Assembly: GCA_021018815.1 (NCBI GenBank)
Contig: JAITYX010000003.1
Span: 11,117,501 to 11,181,500, forward strand
DNA length: 64,000 bases
Reading direction: 5' to 3'
From: Talinum fruticosum
Lineage: Eukaryota; Streptophyta; Magnoliopsida; Caryophyllales; Talinaceae
The translations under genes were made by a program, and so were the position numbers. The notes beneath the pieces are model-generated. The model did not search any database, was not told where the DNA came from, and saw only the letters and a program-made list of their open reading frames with translations. Below, piece after piece: positions 44,682 through 56,330 of this stretch (within the stretch, counting starts at the first letter, position 1; each line of letters starts with the position of its first letter).

Positions 44682-45872
44682 ATCTAACATCGACCATACC
44701 AGATGGTATCATGATATTTATCAATATTTGGATAAGCAAGGATATCCTTTAGACTCCACACCTAAAGCCCAACGAGCCATCGGGATGTTGGCTGCACAAT
44801 TCCTCCTCAATCATGGATAATTGTTCAAGAAAACTAATTCTGGAATCAGCTTACTTTGTGTCAATCGACATGAAGCAAAACACATGAAAGAAGAGATTTA
44901 TGAAGGAGAATACGGACCTCATATGAACGTTAGAATGTTGGTCCGGAAGGTTCGGAGACTTGTCCATTATTAGTCAACTATGTCAGCGGATTGTCATGAC
45001 TTTGTTAGAAGGTGCCATAAATGTCGGTGTATGCAAACTTACACACTAGCCCCGTTATTTCTCACTACACTATCCTCACCTTGGCCGTTTTCGGTTTGGG
45101 GAATAGACATTATTAGTAAAGTGACTCCTAAGGGAACATGTGGTCATAAATTTGTGTTAGTAGCAGTTAACTACTTCACCAAATGGGTAGAATCAGCTTC
45201 CTATGCAACCTTAACGTTGAAACGAGTAGCTAAATTCATCACCTGGAGTATTATTTGTCGTTGTGGAGTGCCCCACGAGATTATAAGTGATCACGATAGT
45301 CATTTCAAGAAGGAAGTAGCATATTTGTTGGATAAGTATAAAACCCAAGCATCACAAATCTTTTCCATATCCACCTCAAAGCAACAGAAGCGAGTTGAAG
45401 TCGCTAATAAGAACATCCGGAGAATAGTGGAGAAAACAGCGAGTCACTTATAAAGATTGGCTAGATAAATTACCTTTCGCTTTGTGGGGTTATAGAACTT
45501 CTATTAGATCCTCCATGGGAGCAACGCCCTACTCTCTAGTCTATGGCATGGAAGCGAGTGCTTCTAGTAGAGATCGCCACTCCTTTGTTAAGGATAATTG
45601 CTTGAGAGTCGATTTCGGAAGCTGAATGGGCTAGAGCATGTTATGAGGAATTAGTGTTGTTAGATGAGAGGCGCCTCAACACCCTGCATAATGTCCAAAT
45701 ATATCAAGCTCATATATCTAGGGCATTCAATAAGAAGGTTAAGCCTCGCAACTTGCAAATTGGGGATTTAGTCCTTAGAAAGGTCGAGCTCCAATTCAAG
45801 ATCCACGAGGGAAAGTTAAGCCCAATCGGCGGGGCCAATTTTTACTTAATTAGATTTTACCCGGTGGAGTAG
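44682..45872 (+). pseudogene. TatC integrase (Ty3/gypsy, Tat lineage)
   Basis: Integrase joins retrotransposon cDNA to host DNA. Visible in order: linker with SGISLLCVNRHEAKHMKEEI; zinc-binding end CHKCRCMQ at ~45012-45036; core first Asp in PFSVWGIDIISKV (~45085-45125); HKFVLVAVNYFTKWVESAS; CGVPHEIISDHDSHF with the second Asp (~45260-45310); third-position Glu in RVEVANKNIR (~45395-45425). After a frameshift at CGAG near 45440 follow DWLDKLPFALWGYRTS and the C-terminal module (AFNKKVKPRNLQIGDLVLRKVE). The 'YGMEA' box at 45541-45560 is shifted by another CGAG. Colinear with Tat integrases, but broken as written. Confidence 0.85.
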
Positions 45873-46351
45873 TAAAATGAACTTATTTAGAAGGAGAAGA
45901 GATTTTCGAGTATACTAATCGAATCAGTTGAAGAAGTACTACATCTAGCATACCCCTAGATAGTAGGTCAAGCCTAGTCCAACTAGGCTTGGGGCAAGCG
46001 GGCGCTGGCCACCACCTAATCAAGGGTGGACTGGCTGGGCCACGGTTTTTCTTTCTTCCGGTTTTCTTTGGCTTTCTTATTTGCTTGGACAGTCCAACTA
46101 GACGGTCCAATATGTATGTTGGTTTTCTTTACTATTATTATTCTACTCTAAGTGAGCAATAAAGATATGAAAAGTATAGCATAATACTTACTTTTATTAA
46201 ATAAAGGTAAGCCTACTACTTACCCGAATACATAGCTAACAAAAGAAATTTAATTGCAAGCATACTACTTGTAAAATAACAATAAAGATTGTTCTAAAAG
46301 GCAAAACTAATCCTCCTTTTATTCTATCTCAAATTCCCGAGAATTCGAGTC
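45873..46351 (+). other. TatC junction between integrase and antisense ORFs
   Basis: No gene. It holds a GC-rich block (45975-46040), 'gacggtcca' boxes and AT-rich sequence colinear with 38300-38780 of TatB. Confidence 0.55.
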
Positions 46352-47970
46352 CTAGACTATTTTCACTTTCTTTCCTTTATGATCATTAGAGTCAACTTCC
46401 TTATCTCGGGTGCGTTCCTTTAGCTCTTGGATTCATCTAGCTCTCTTTTCTTCATTTTCTTTAACTTCAATTTCCTTTCGATGTGTGCGTGCAACCATCC
46501 GAGGGTTTACTTCACGGATTTGTAGAGGTGTAGCAGCAAGAACGGCTTCTTCGGGGTTTAGCTCTCTACGTCTTAGTGCTTTTCGTCACTCGGGGTTGAC
46601 ATATATTATTCACTCTAGATAATAGGAAGAAATAGTAGTATTTGCAACTCCATCCGGTGTCTGCAGGGTCATAGGAGTCAACGGTTTCGGTAGACCTCTC
46701 CAAGTACTCGAGGCTATGACCCAATCCATCTAGAGCTACCGTGTCCTCTCGAACAAGTCAAAAGTAGCGGGCCGGATGCTATCCAATAATCGGTATCACT
46801 TGTCCTCCATTTGCTGCACCACATGGCTTGGAAAATAATAAGTTCTCTCCTCCAGCCCCAAAAGACGAATGTATGGATGCTTTGTGTAGAATGTGTTTTG
46901 AATTGGGATACCTTCCAATGCTTAACATACCATAACGAGTCATGACTATGGTTTTTGAGATATTCCTCCCATCGAGAAGTAGGACGATCAACTACCGTTG
47001 ATGTTCATTTACGCTAGCAGAAATGAATTGCTAGGTACGTGTCCAACCTAGGCGGAGCTTCGATGAGTTTCGGATGTTCCATTAGCCGGATCCGCACATC
47101 ACAAATGCAAAATCGAAAATTAGTGTCCTGTATGCTTAAAGTCTAACTTTTTCAGCCCAACAGGAGCAAAATCGAAAATAATAAATATAGAGTCACCAAA
47201 AGCATAGACGAAAGTTAGGTTTTTTTGTACAAGTCAAAAATTCGGAAATTAGTGTCCCACCCGGTTTACCATTGTTTGCTTCCGTCTATTTTAGTGCTTA
47301 CCCGCAATAACAGGGGGCTACCACGGAAATTGTGTTCGGCGTTGGCTCCAACTCGATCTAAGCCAATTATCGTTTCAGCAACTATTATTGGAGTTAGAGA
47401 ATAATAATCCTCTAATTGTTCCTCCAGGCTTAGCAAAGACGCTGGTGCCAAGTCCTCGTGACCCTCTACTTGTAGGAATCTCCTATCGGGCAAGTCATTA
47501 TGGCCCATCGTCTCGGGATAATAATGGACTCGAGCATAAGCATACACGTTGCAGTAATGCTTCATCGGATTGGTTAAGCTAACCCCATTCCTAATGAGAA
47601 TCCACCCTAGATGCTTTTTACTCAATTTTAGAAGATATTGGTATTTTTCATGCAGATTTTCTAAGGACTTGGGAACGGCTGGTTTTGTTCGCTTAACACT
47701 GCCTAGTATGGCATCAAACTCTTTAGGCAGGGGACACGGTTCCTTATCCCCGAACCTAAAGTCATGGTGATGGTGATCCCAATAAGTTATAGCAAAGAAA
47801 GGCCAATAAATTTCGTGGCTAGGTGAAGGTTTTTGTGCGTATTTCTTGTTGTAAAGAGCGATTGTATTTATAGGCATTTTTTCTAGAGTTCTTCGTATCC
47901 TATTATGATTAGAACGAGTAAGGCGAGTACAGTCCTTGTGGGACTTGTACAAGGCCGGCGCCGGCCCCAC
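46352..47970 (-). pseudogene. TatC antisense ORF 2 (DUF7745-like, charged C-terminus)
   Basis: A clean 234-codon frame runs from ATG at 47970 (MGPAPALYKSH) to 47266. Motifs: TLEKMPINTIALYNKKYA; EIYWPFFAITYWDHHHHDFR; FGDKEPCPLPKEFDAILG; LIRNGVSLTNPMKHYCNV; ARVHYYPET; TPIIVAETIIGLDRVGAN; then RGSPLLLRVSTK. The region after it is broken, but the C-terminal charged part is recognisable at 46352-46570 (KGKKVKIV near the stop) by alignment with TatB. The late 'AET...LD...G...G.PLL' order recalls the end of DUF7745-type domains in plant transposon proteins. Its job is unknown; one idea is DNA or chromatin binding by the element. Confidence 0.6.
47953..47966. repeat. 14-bp perfect GC palindrome
   Basis: GGCCGGCGCCGGCC is its own reverse complement. 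It lies at the very start of antisense ORF 2, in otherwise AT-rich DNA. Confidence 0.9.
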
Positions 47971-48321
47971 CTCAGGTGCAACCTATTTTGTGTTTTCTTT
48001 ACTGGGCCTAAACGAGTCCTTGGTTTTTTTTTTCTCGTCCCAGCTCGTGTAGCGCGCATTACTTAAACTATGCACTTGAGATTTCTTTTTATTATTTTCT
48101 TTTAAGGGGAATGGGGGCTAATGCCTATTTTTTTTAGTTTTGTCTTTATTATTTTTCCTAATTTTTGTGCGTCATATTAAATAAAAGAACGCACTTTTAG
48201 AATTGAGTCTTGCATTTCATCTCATTGCATAAGAGTCTTCATTGCAAAATAAATAATATATAAACAAGCACTCTACAAGAGGTCAATTAATCAGCGAGTA
48301 GTGGAAGCATTAAGGAATCAT
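47971..48321. other. Spacer between TatC antisense ORFs
   Basis: No gene. AT-rich, colinear with 40600-40900 of TatB ('aggggaa.gggggcta' and 'ttttgcatcatattaa' blocks). Confidence 0.5.
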
Positions 48322-50821
48322 CTACACATCACCATTAGAGTCATCATCAAAGATATAATTCCCGAAGACATCCATGACAGACGTAAAGAATGGACCACCT
48401 TCATCAACTTGGTATGCACCACCTCCTTGGTCCCAAGACCGAGAAGCTCCATGTGATGGTCTACTATAAGAAGACCGAGAGAAGTAAAGCGGGTTCCCAT
48501 GTCGATCAAAGGCTTACAAGGGTAAGATGTTCAAGCTATTCTTAGAGAAACCTTGTCCCGCACTCGGAGGTACTAAGCCCGAAGCGCTAGGTCCCGCCTC
48601 GGACATACTCCTATGATGAGTACGCCGCTAAGAATGCGGTCACAAGCCTTGTCTAGCAATACTACTATAAGGTATTTGTTGTTCATAAGTTTGGGATGAT
48701 GTCTCGGGTGCACCAGGAAGACTACTTGGAAGGAGTAGCTCTCGATCGGCAATTCTACAAGATCGGGAAGCGATTAGCGGATCACTAAAAGCTTAAAGAA
48801 TTTAGCACCACACTAATTGAGAACTTACTCGAGAAGTAGAAAAAGATCGACCGGTCAAGAAATTTTGGATTCTACGAAGAGCCGCTGAAATCTGATAGAT
48901 ATAGTTCTAGACTCGCTCTCGGTCGTTCTACAAAGTTTATTCGGTGTTATAAACAAGACAAATCCTTTAGCATGCCACTAAAAGGAAAAGAGCACATAAC
49001 TCTTACCCCTTGCCAATTTCTAGGAAATGGATGCCCGACACATTCCTCTTCCTGAATTTCAAGAATCGTGATGAATTAAGGAGGTCCCCGAGAACGAGTA
49101 ACATCCACATTGAGACTCAAAATGTGAATATCCGCAGGAGTAAGCTACAAAAGAAAGATGATGATTAATTTCCGTACAAAAATCCAAGGTTATAAGAGAG
49201 GAGTTGAGCACATACTAGTTGAGTCATGATGCGAGATGCATGATGTGCGTAGGGGTGTGTAAATTTAAGAGTGAGGTAAACGGATACCCCACCATGGTCG
49301 TCACTTGCTTGGCCGGAGAAAGAGAATGAAAATAGAACGCGACCGAAGGAGGATCGACTGGAACAAATGGAGGCCATGTGTTAACGCGAATTTGAGGAGT
49401 AACCCTCTCCCGAAGATACCAGCAAAATCCACAAGGACCTTTACACAAGATCCTTCTTTCACTCAATCACGAGCCACAAGGATATTTAGTGGAAGTTGGA
49501 GTTGGGCCCAAGGATAGAATTTGTCCTACATATAAGAATTATCAAGAAATCAGCAAGCAAGTATAAAAAACAACAAGAAAATGGAATAAAAAATATGGAT
49601 ATAAGGGGCTGGACTACACCACCTGGTGGCCCCTACAGGTAGTGGTACGAGCCGTGGGCATGACCAGAATGCTAAAAGTATGTTGAAAAGTTCATTTCGG
49701 CTTATGTTGGAGCAAAGTTTGAGAGTAAAAGTAACATACCGAGTTAACGTGGTTGAGGGCTGACCTCAAGAAACCTATCTCATGTATTTTAGTTTGCTCA
49801 AGATTTATTCTAGCCCATGACACGGACGTCGGGAACACGGGCCAATTCGTTAAGTCGGAGAGAGATGTGGAAAGTATTCATATAGCCAAGGGTACATTTT
49901 AAACAAGTCAAGTCAAGCTTTTTATCCACACAAGATGAAAAGTAAATATTTAAGAAAGGAAAAATTTGAGCATACCTCAATGATCTTCCATAAGCCGTTT
50001 AGAGGAAGGTAGATGGTATAATCTGGTTCTGGCCTTGTATGCCGCACATCGGCACGGAGGCCCCTAATGAGGCAAGTATATGAAGGTGTACCCCAATTGA
50101 GCTCTTTTATTCTATCAAGATCCACTAGGTTCACCAAATAGTGAACATGAACTTTTGTAACTTGATCCGAAAAGAGGACCATGCTCAAGAGAAGAGCATG
50201 CATGACTCTCACCTATTGTTGAGGAGAATGTTGAGGCCGGAAAGTTTCATCCTCAAAAGCCTCACGAAGTATAGTATATTTGAAGTGGTTATTATGTGGA
50301 AATCTGTTGGCTACGGGACCAAAGAGGTGATAGAGGTAATCACGATTTTTGTACAAATGACGGTCATAAGCTAAAGGTTCCCCTGAAAAACCTAAACCTG
50401 GATAAAATAAGCGAAATTGAAAGGAGTTATTATCATCTCACCAAAAGGAAGTTGGAACGTGTTGGTGGTATCCCAATACCACTCACTAATGGCTCTAATA
50501 GGATCCTTCTCCCTCTTATCAATGAGATGGCGCAAAGCGATGTAGAGAGGCCCATGTCTAGAGTTATACATGACGTTCTCAAGAGGAAAGTGCATCCTTT
50601 CGCAAGTCTCCGTAAACCTTGGGATGGCTCCAAGTATTTCGGATTGAGCCTTTCTGCAAGACAAAATCCAACAAGATTTTGGTTAGGACTTCGCTCTAAA
50701 TGAGCAAATGAAGAGGTTTAAGCCAATTAGCTTACCGAAGAGGAGATGGTAAGTGAAGAAACATGGCTTTCGACTTAAATTAGAAGATCACTAGGATCTC
50801 ATTCATTTTGCGAGACGCCAT
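48322..50821 (-). pseudogene. TatC antisense ORF 1 with plant mobile domain
   Basis: ATG at 50821 (MASRKM) to TAG at 48322, about 830 codons, with shifts. The N-terminal half carries the plant mobile domain (aminotransferase-like/MAIL-type): IPRFTETCERMHF; WYWDTTNTFQLPFGEMIITP (50400-50470), the hallmark T-H/N-T-F-x-L-P-x-G-E box; then ALLLSMVLFSDQVTKVHV and VNLVDLDRIKELNWGTPSYT (~50090-50200), matching the Y-LxxxLFxDxSxxxVHxxxLxxLxDLxxIxxYxWGxAxLAxLY pattern. The C-terminal part is Ser/Gly/His-rich and ends acidic (FGNYIFDDDSNGDV). This domain occurs in host silencing proteins and in transposons. Strand and place identify it as a retrotransposon extra ORF. Confidence 0.72.
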
Positions 50822-51625
50822 TCGCGCTCAAGGAAGGAGTCTTAAGTAAGACCCTTAGCTCTAGTTCTTCCCATAGGATAAGCCTTTCTCCTAGGAATTT
50901 TTGAAAATAAGGAATTCTTGAGAACCAACTAGCTTTCAAGAAGAAGCAAAGCAAGGAAATGCGAAAGGAAAATAAGAGTAAGATGAAGATATGGTGTGCA
51001 AAATGAAACACACCATGCACCCTTTTATAGGCAAACAGGTCAAGACATCCAAGCATGTAAAACAAGGGTCACAATATTAATGGGGAACCGAAGGAATCCA
51101 GATCGAGCACGCTGGGGGCCACGCCTGCCTAGGCTGGCCGGCACCGATCACGAGGCGTCATGGAGTCCAATAGGTGACGGCTTTTGCAGCCTAGCCCACT
51201 TCCCTAGTCCGAGCAGCTTTGTCCTCTTGGAGCATGTGTTTTTCGTCTCTTAAGCATGCAAGTGGGAGCTTCTAGGCCCACCAATCAACTTTTCTAGAAC
51301 AATTTTATCGGTTTGTTTCGATCGAATCATTCAGGTAGAACACTAATCTTTCGTCAATTCAATTATGCACTAACAAGTATGCTAGCACAGTAGATTATTT
51401 AGCCAAGCTTCATATCAAAAGACGATTGTAGTTTCCGTATCGAAACATGCCAAGCTTCGGATCCTTTTACGTAACTTCATAACACATACATCGCGATCAA
51501 GTTTAGGTCTCACTCGGAGTTTAAATTTGACTACAACTAATTCCAAGCATCAAATAATGCCTTATAGGAATCAAGGTAAGTACCCTTTAGTGTCTACTTT
51601 GACCCTTTGTCTTTATAGTTTCGGT
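50822..51625 (+). other. TatC region between antisense ORF 1 and polypurine tract
   Basis: No gene on +. On the minus strand it is the upstream region of antisense ORF 1 and would hold its promoter. It is colinear with the reverse complement of 56480-57120, including a 'gcacac..atgg/tgtg' box near 50995-51020. I see no clear TATA box. Confidence 0.5.
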
Positions 51626-51640
51626 CAAAGTGGGGCTTAC
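51626..51640 (+). other. Polypurine tract (TatC)
   Basis: CAAAGTGGGGCTTAC immediately before TGTAGACACC, the LTR start. Confidence 0.7.
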
Positions 51641-53094
51641 TGTAGACACCTAGAAAATGTAATCCTTTATCTCGTTATTTCTTTGTTTTGTTTTGATGGC
51701 CCGATAATGATAATCATGAGTCCTATTTGTGGATTTAGATTCCGGATCGTTGTCGATTGGTGCAATGTAAGCCGGTAAACCTCAAAGAACCCCCAGCACC
51801 ACTTAAATAGCCTTTTGCCTTGGGTCGGTCCATAAATCCTCTTTTCTTTCGGGCCGTCCAAGAGTCGAGCCGAGCCTTTAGAGATTGTGGAGTTCCGGGA
51901 TGTGTGCCGGGAAATTCCAAGTACGGAATACCGCATTGTACTTTTGTCCAAGTCGACAAAGAGATGAAGACTTGAAGACGACGTTAAAGCATTGCATTTT
52001 ATGATCGGGAGCATCAAAGTGCTGCATTTTGTGAACGAGACAGCCCACACGAGGTTAGAACCTTTCTCCACTAAAAGACGTCGTGAGGTCGGCGCCCGCC
52101 TTTTACAAGCATGGTGGAACACTGCGTTTTGAGCTTGGAGAGTCCTTGGAGGCACATCTAGGGCACAAAACCCTAGAAGGGTCCAGTTAGCCGGCGCCCG
52201 CCTTCCCTCTTTTAGCCTGGTTCTATCCGGTTTTATCATGTTCCGATCCGGTTCTATCTCTTAAGGAATGACCCGATTTTATTTCAGCTATTTGGACGGC
52301 TGAATGGGGGCAAACCCTAGGTCATTTGTGACCTAGGTCCTCTCCTATGAATAGAGACGTATAGCTCTCATTCCCATACGGCTTCGGCCTTAACATCGAG
52401 TCGCGAAAGCTAGCCAAAATTCTCTTATATAGACGTTACTCTACTCGAATTTTCCATAAACATTCATCTTTCACCATTGAATCCATGCAAAGAGCTAAAG
52501 AATACTCTACTATTCCGATCTTTGGGCACCTATTCAACAGATCACTACCATACCCTAGACACCATTCACAAAGCTAGCCCTTTTCTTCGATTGTCACCAT
52601 TGCATCTAGAGATCCGGCGAGGAGATCCAAATCAGCAAGGTGGGATAACCTCGAGGGCCATATTTCAACCTTTGAACGGTTTTATTTATTTCTGTTTTTA
52701 TTGCTTTCCGTATTGTGGTTTAAGAGATGTAATCGCTTTAATTTTCTCCCGATCGATGTAATCTTTTATTTCTTGCTTTTTTTCTTTTATCGCTTTCTTT
52801 ATCGCTTTTCTATACTATTTTCCTTATTATGTTTTGGTTACTTTAATTTCATTTTGCATGTTGTATGCTTGCTTTCTTACATCTTTATTAACACATGACT
52901 CAAACTAGTAATGGTCGTCTTCGGACAGGCGGAACGAAAGGGTTTGTCCCTACGTTTTATACCCTCGCCCTGAATTTGATTCTCAATTCAAGACCAATGG
53001 AGTAATCCTTTGGCCTCTTTCACTCTTAGTTTTCTCATACTAAGATTAGGAGACCAAATTTTGTTTTTGCTAGTTTTTCTTCCCTAAAAATTGA
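51641..53094 (+). repeat. TatC LTR
   Basis: It starts TGTAGACACCTAG. Shared blocks with 41733-42500 run to about 52400. It continues through a T-rich stretch (52690-52880) to 'accctcgccctgaatttg' near 52970 and TTCCCTAAAAATTGA near 53094. The right end is placed before CTGGCGACTCC, which looks like the primer-binding motif after Tat LTRs; I am unsure of the exact base. Length would be ~1.45 kb. Confidence 0.6.
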
Positions 53095-53635
53095 CTGGCG
53101 ACTCCCTTGTTTTATGCTTTATTCTTTGTAAATTCGAATCTTGGCTTTTTCAGGTTGCAGGAAAAAATGACATTGAGATCCGGATTTGTCCACAGGGGTA
53201 GAGAATGAGGCTGGTGGCCTCTGGCCGGTGCCCGCCTTCCCTAGTGTAGGCAATGGCCAGCACCGTGGAGTGGTGGTGGCGGCTTCAGTCCAAATTGGTG
53301 TTTTCACACCAATCGGCCCTAAAGCACCACGGCAGACACCCTAACCCTAATATCATTTAGTCCTTAATTAGAAAATGAGATCCCGGGATTTCTAAAATAA
53401 TTACTAATATTAAATGATCAATAAAATCGCCAATCAAATCTAATTTAATTTATTTCAACTTGATTTAATAAAATTAAAAATCTTAATAAAAGATTCATCC
53501 CCATATTTCAAAATTGACTTTCTAAAACCATCTTCGAATGAATCCTTAAAAGAGAGAGACCCAACACGAGTGGGGAAGCTCGACAGCAGCCGCCGAGGCC
53601 GCGGCCGTGGTTCCTACAGGTTAGGGATTTCCTAA
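53095..53635 (+). other. Tat leader-like sequence, then unassigned DNA
   Basis: CTGGCGACTCC at 53094-53104 resembles a Tat primer-binding site, so 53095-53330 may be 5' leader. 53330-53600 is AT-rich without features, ending in a GC-rich GCCGCCGAGGCCGCGGCC stretch at 53590-53607. No gene. Confidence 0.4.
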
Positions 53636-56330
53636 CTGTGCATTTAAGAAAGATAAAATCTATGAAGCATGCACAAAAGGAAAGCAAGTCAGATCATCCT
53701 TTAAACCACTCAAAACCGTGTCTACATCCAAAGTGCTTGAGTTGGTTCATATGGATTTGTGTGATGAAATTCCTGTGAAAAGCCTTGGAGGTAAATCTTA
53801 TGTACTTGTCATTGTTAATGATTTCTCACGATTGACCTGGGTATGTTTTCTCAAGAACAAGAATGAAGCCTTCAAAGTGTTCACTAAGATCTACAGGAAA
53901 ATTCAAGTAGTGTCTCGGACTTAGATCGGCAGGATTCGAACCGACCATGGAAGGGAGTTCGACTACCGAGAATTTGTATACTTCGTGACAAGAATGGTAT
54001 CTCTCACAACTTCTCTGCACCAAGAACTCCTCAACAAAATGGAGTGGTAGAGAGAAGGAACAGAACTCTTGAAGAAATAGGAAGGACTATGATGATTGAA
54101 AATTATCTACCTTACTATTTATGGGTTGAGGCAGTCAACGGAGCAAATTATACACTCAACAAATGCCTCATCGGACCCATCTTGAAGAAAACTCCCTACG
54201 AGCTATACAAGGGAAAGAAACCCAAGCATTTCCTACTTGGACCATTTGGATGTACATGTTATGTTCACAACAATGGTAAGGAGTATCCGACTAAGTTTGA
54301 TGCTAGGTCAAATGAAGGTATATATATGGGTTACTCATCTCATAGCAAAGCTTATTGTGTTTTTAACAAGAGAACTAACAAAGTTGGACAAAGTATCTAC
54401 GTTGTCTTTGATGAGATTGATCTTGGCGGGATAAGTGAGTGCACATACTCGGATCTCGGGCTTAACATATATGAAGACAACCTTGCTGAAGCTGACCTTA
54501 GAAAGAGTCAAAACAGAATTACTAAGGCAACTCATAATGGAGCAACTCAAAATGTAAGGACTCGGATCGAACAAACTCAAGAGACAACTCGAATCGTCGA
54601 AGAACAAGTCAATGCAAATACTCAAGCAAGATCAACCAACCGAAGATCAGATCTGTTCAACCAAGAAACTTGGTAAGTTAAAGGATAGGTACAGCCTTCA
54701 AATATGCATCTAGTCACCCACCTGAAAACGTACTTTCGACATCAACAATGGGGTAAGAACTCGATCTTCTTTGCATAATCTATGTGCATTTTCTGCATTC
54801 ATATCATTAACTCGAACCTAAAAATACACTAGAGGCTCTAAATGAACTTGAATGGGTAGAGGCCATGCAAGAAGAGCTTAATCAATTTGAAAGAAACCAA
54901 GTCCGGACACCGACCAAACGACCTTCTAACCACCCAGTCATAGGAACCAAATGGGTTTTCAAGAACAAACTAGATGAGAAAGGGTTGGTAGTCGAAATAA
55001 GGCGAGACTTGTTGCTTAAGGTTACAATCAAGAGGAATGGATTGATTGTAAGGAAACCTTTGCACCTGTTGCTAGGATTGATGCAATCGGAATCTTGTTA
55101 GCATTTGCATCTAGAATGAATATCAAGCTTTATCGGATGGATGTCAAATGGGATTTTTCAAATGGTTTCATTCAAGAAGAAGTTTATGTTGAGTAACCCC
55201 TAGATTTGAAAACTCAGAATTTCCAAATCATGTTTTCAAGTTGCAAAATGCTTTATATGGTCTTAAACATGCTCCCGGAGCGTGGTATGAAAGACCGAGT
55301 AGTTTCCTGGTTGAAAATGACTTCAAAAGAGGTCAGATTGACAATACTCTTTTCATAAAAACCAATGGGAAAGATTTTCTTATCGTTCGATTTATATTGA
55401 TGATATCATTTTTAGAGCTACTAATGAAACTCTATGTCAAGAGTTTTACGAGTTGATAAGACAGGAATTCCAAATGAGTATGATGGGAGAACTCAACTTC
55501 TTTCTTGGTCTACAAATGAAACAAGACAAAGAGGGTATGTATGTCCATCAATCCAAGTATACCAAGGAGCTTTTAAAGAAGTACAAACTACAAGATGTGA
55601 AGCATGCAAGCAACACCTATGAGTAGCGACTTGAAACCGGACTCGGATGAGAAAGGTAAAGCTGTAGATCAAAAACTCGTAGAGCTATGATTCGATATCT
55701 ACTTTATCTCACATCTAGTAGGCCAAATATCATGTTCAATGTCTGCCTGTGTACAAGATTTTAAGCTAATCCAAAAGAATCACATCTCACTACGGTAAAG
55801 AGAATTTTCGGATATCTTACGGGGACTCGGAATCTTGGTCTATGGTTTTCAAGAGACTCAAACCGACTTTCACTTGGATACTCATATGTCGATTATGCTT
55901 GGATACAAAGTTGATAGAAAGAGCACATCAGGAGCATACCGATTTCGGGTCAATCCCTCATCTCCTAGCATTTAATGAAATAAAACTCAATTGCTTTATC
56001 AACTTCGGAGGCTAAGCACATTACAGCTGGAGCTTACTGTACACGATTTTGTGGATCAAGCAGCGAGTTGAGGGATCTAGGGCTATCATTCACATCTATC
56101 CCAATCAAGTGTGACAATTAGCGTGCAATTAGCATTACCAAGAATCCAGTCCAAGCACTTAAAGACAAAGCATATTAAAGTCAAGTATCATTTTCCGAGA
56201 GACCACTCTAAGAAAGGGGATATTGAACTTGAATTCATTCCTACGAAATTTCGGTTAGCTGATATTTTCACTAAGCCACTCGGTAAGGATCAGTTTTGTT
56301 TTATTAAGGTTAGGTATGATTAATGCATGA
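53636..56330 (+). pseudogene. Sirevirus pol fragment S5: integrase, RT, RNase H
   Basis: It begins inside the GAG-pre-integrase domain (CAFKKDKIYEACTKGKQV), where the joint at ~53631 cuts off everything upstream. Then LELVHMDLCDEIP and KSYVLVIVNDFSRLTWV; an integrase C-terminal half in a 210-codon clean frame (54044-54676) with NGANYTLNKCLIGP, KKTPYELYKGKKP and HSKAYCVFNKRT; RT with WVFKNKLDEKG near 54950 and YIDD at 55393-55404; FLGLQMKQDKEG near 55500; RNase H to ADIFTKPL at ~56260. Shifts occur in RT and RNase H, one right beside the YIDD box where a CAG appears as CG. Sequence to about 56470 is the same family's spacer, then switches to TatD. Confidence 0.87.

Larger units (their letters stand above)
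44682..53094 (+). mobile_element. Tat-type Ty3/gypsy element, 3' portion (TatC)
   Basis: Order on +: end of RNase H/zinc-binding integrase region, integrase core and C-terminus (to 45872), noncoding junction, two ORFs on the minus strand (46352-47970; 48322-50821), polypurine tract 51626-51640, LTR from 51641. Extra ORFs, often antisense, between pol and the 3' LTR are a described feature of the Tat lineage. The left part is replaced by the CACTA end. Confidence 0.8.

Noticed and set aside
48322..50821. A host MAIL/MAIN-type gene
   Set aside because: The plant mobile domain could suggest a host gene, but a second copy occurs in TatD with the same flanks, and the ORF lies between Tat integrase and LTR.
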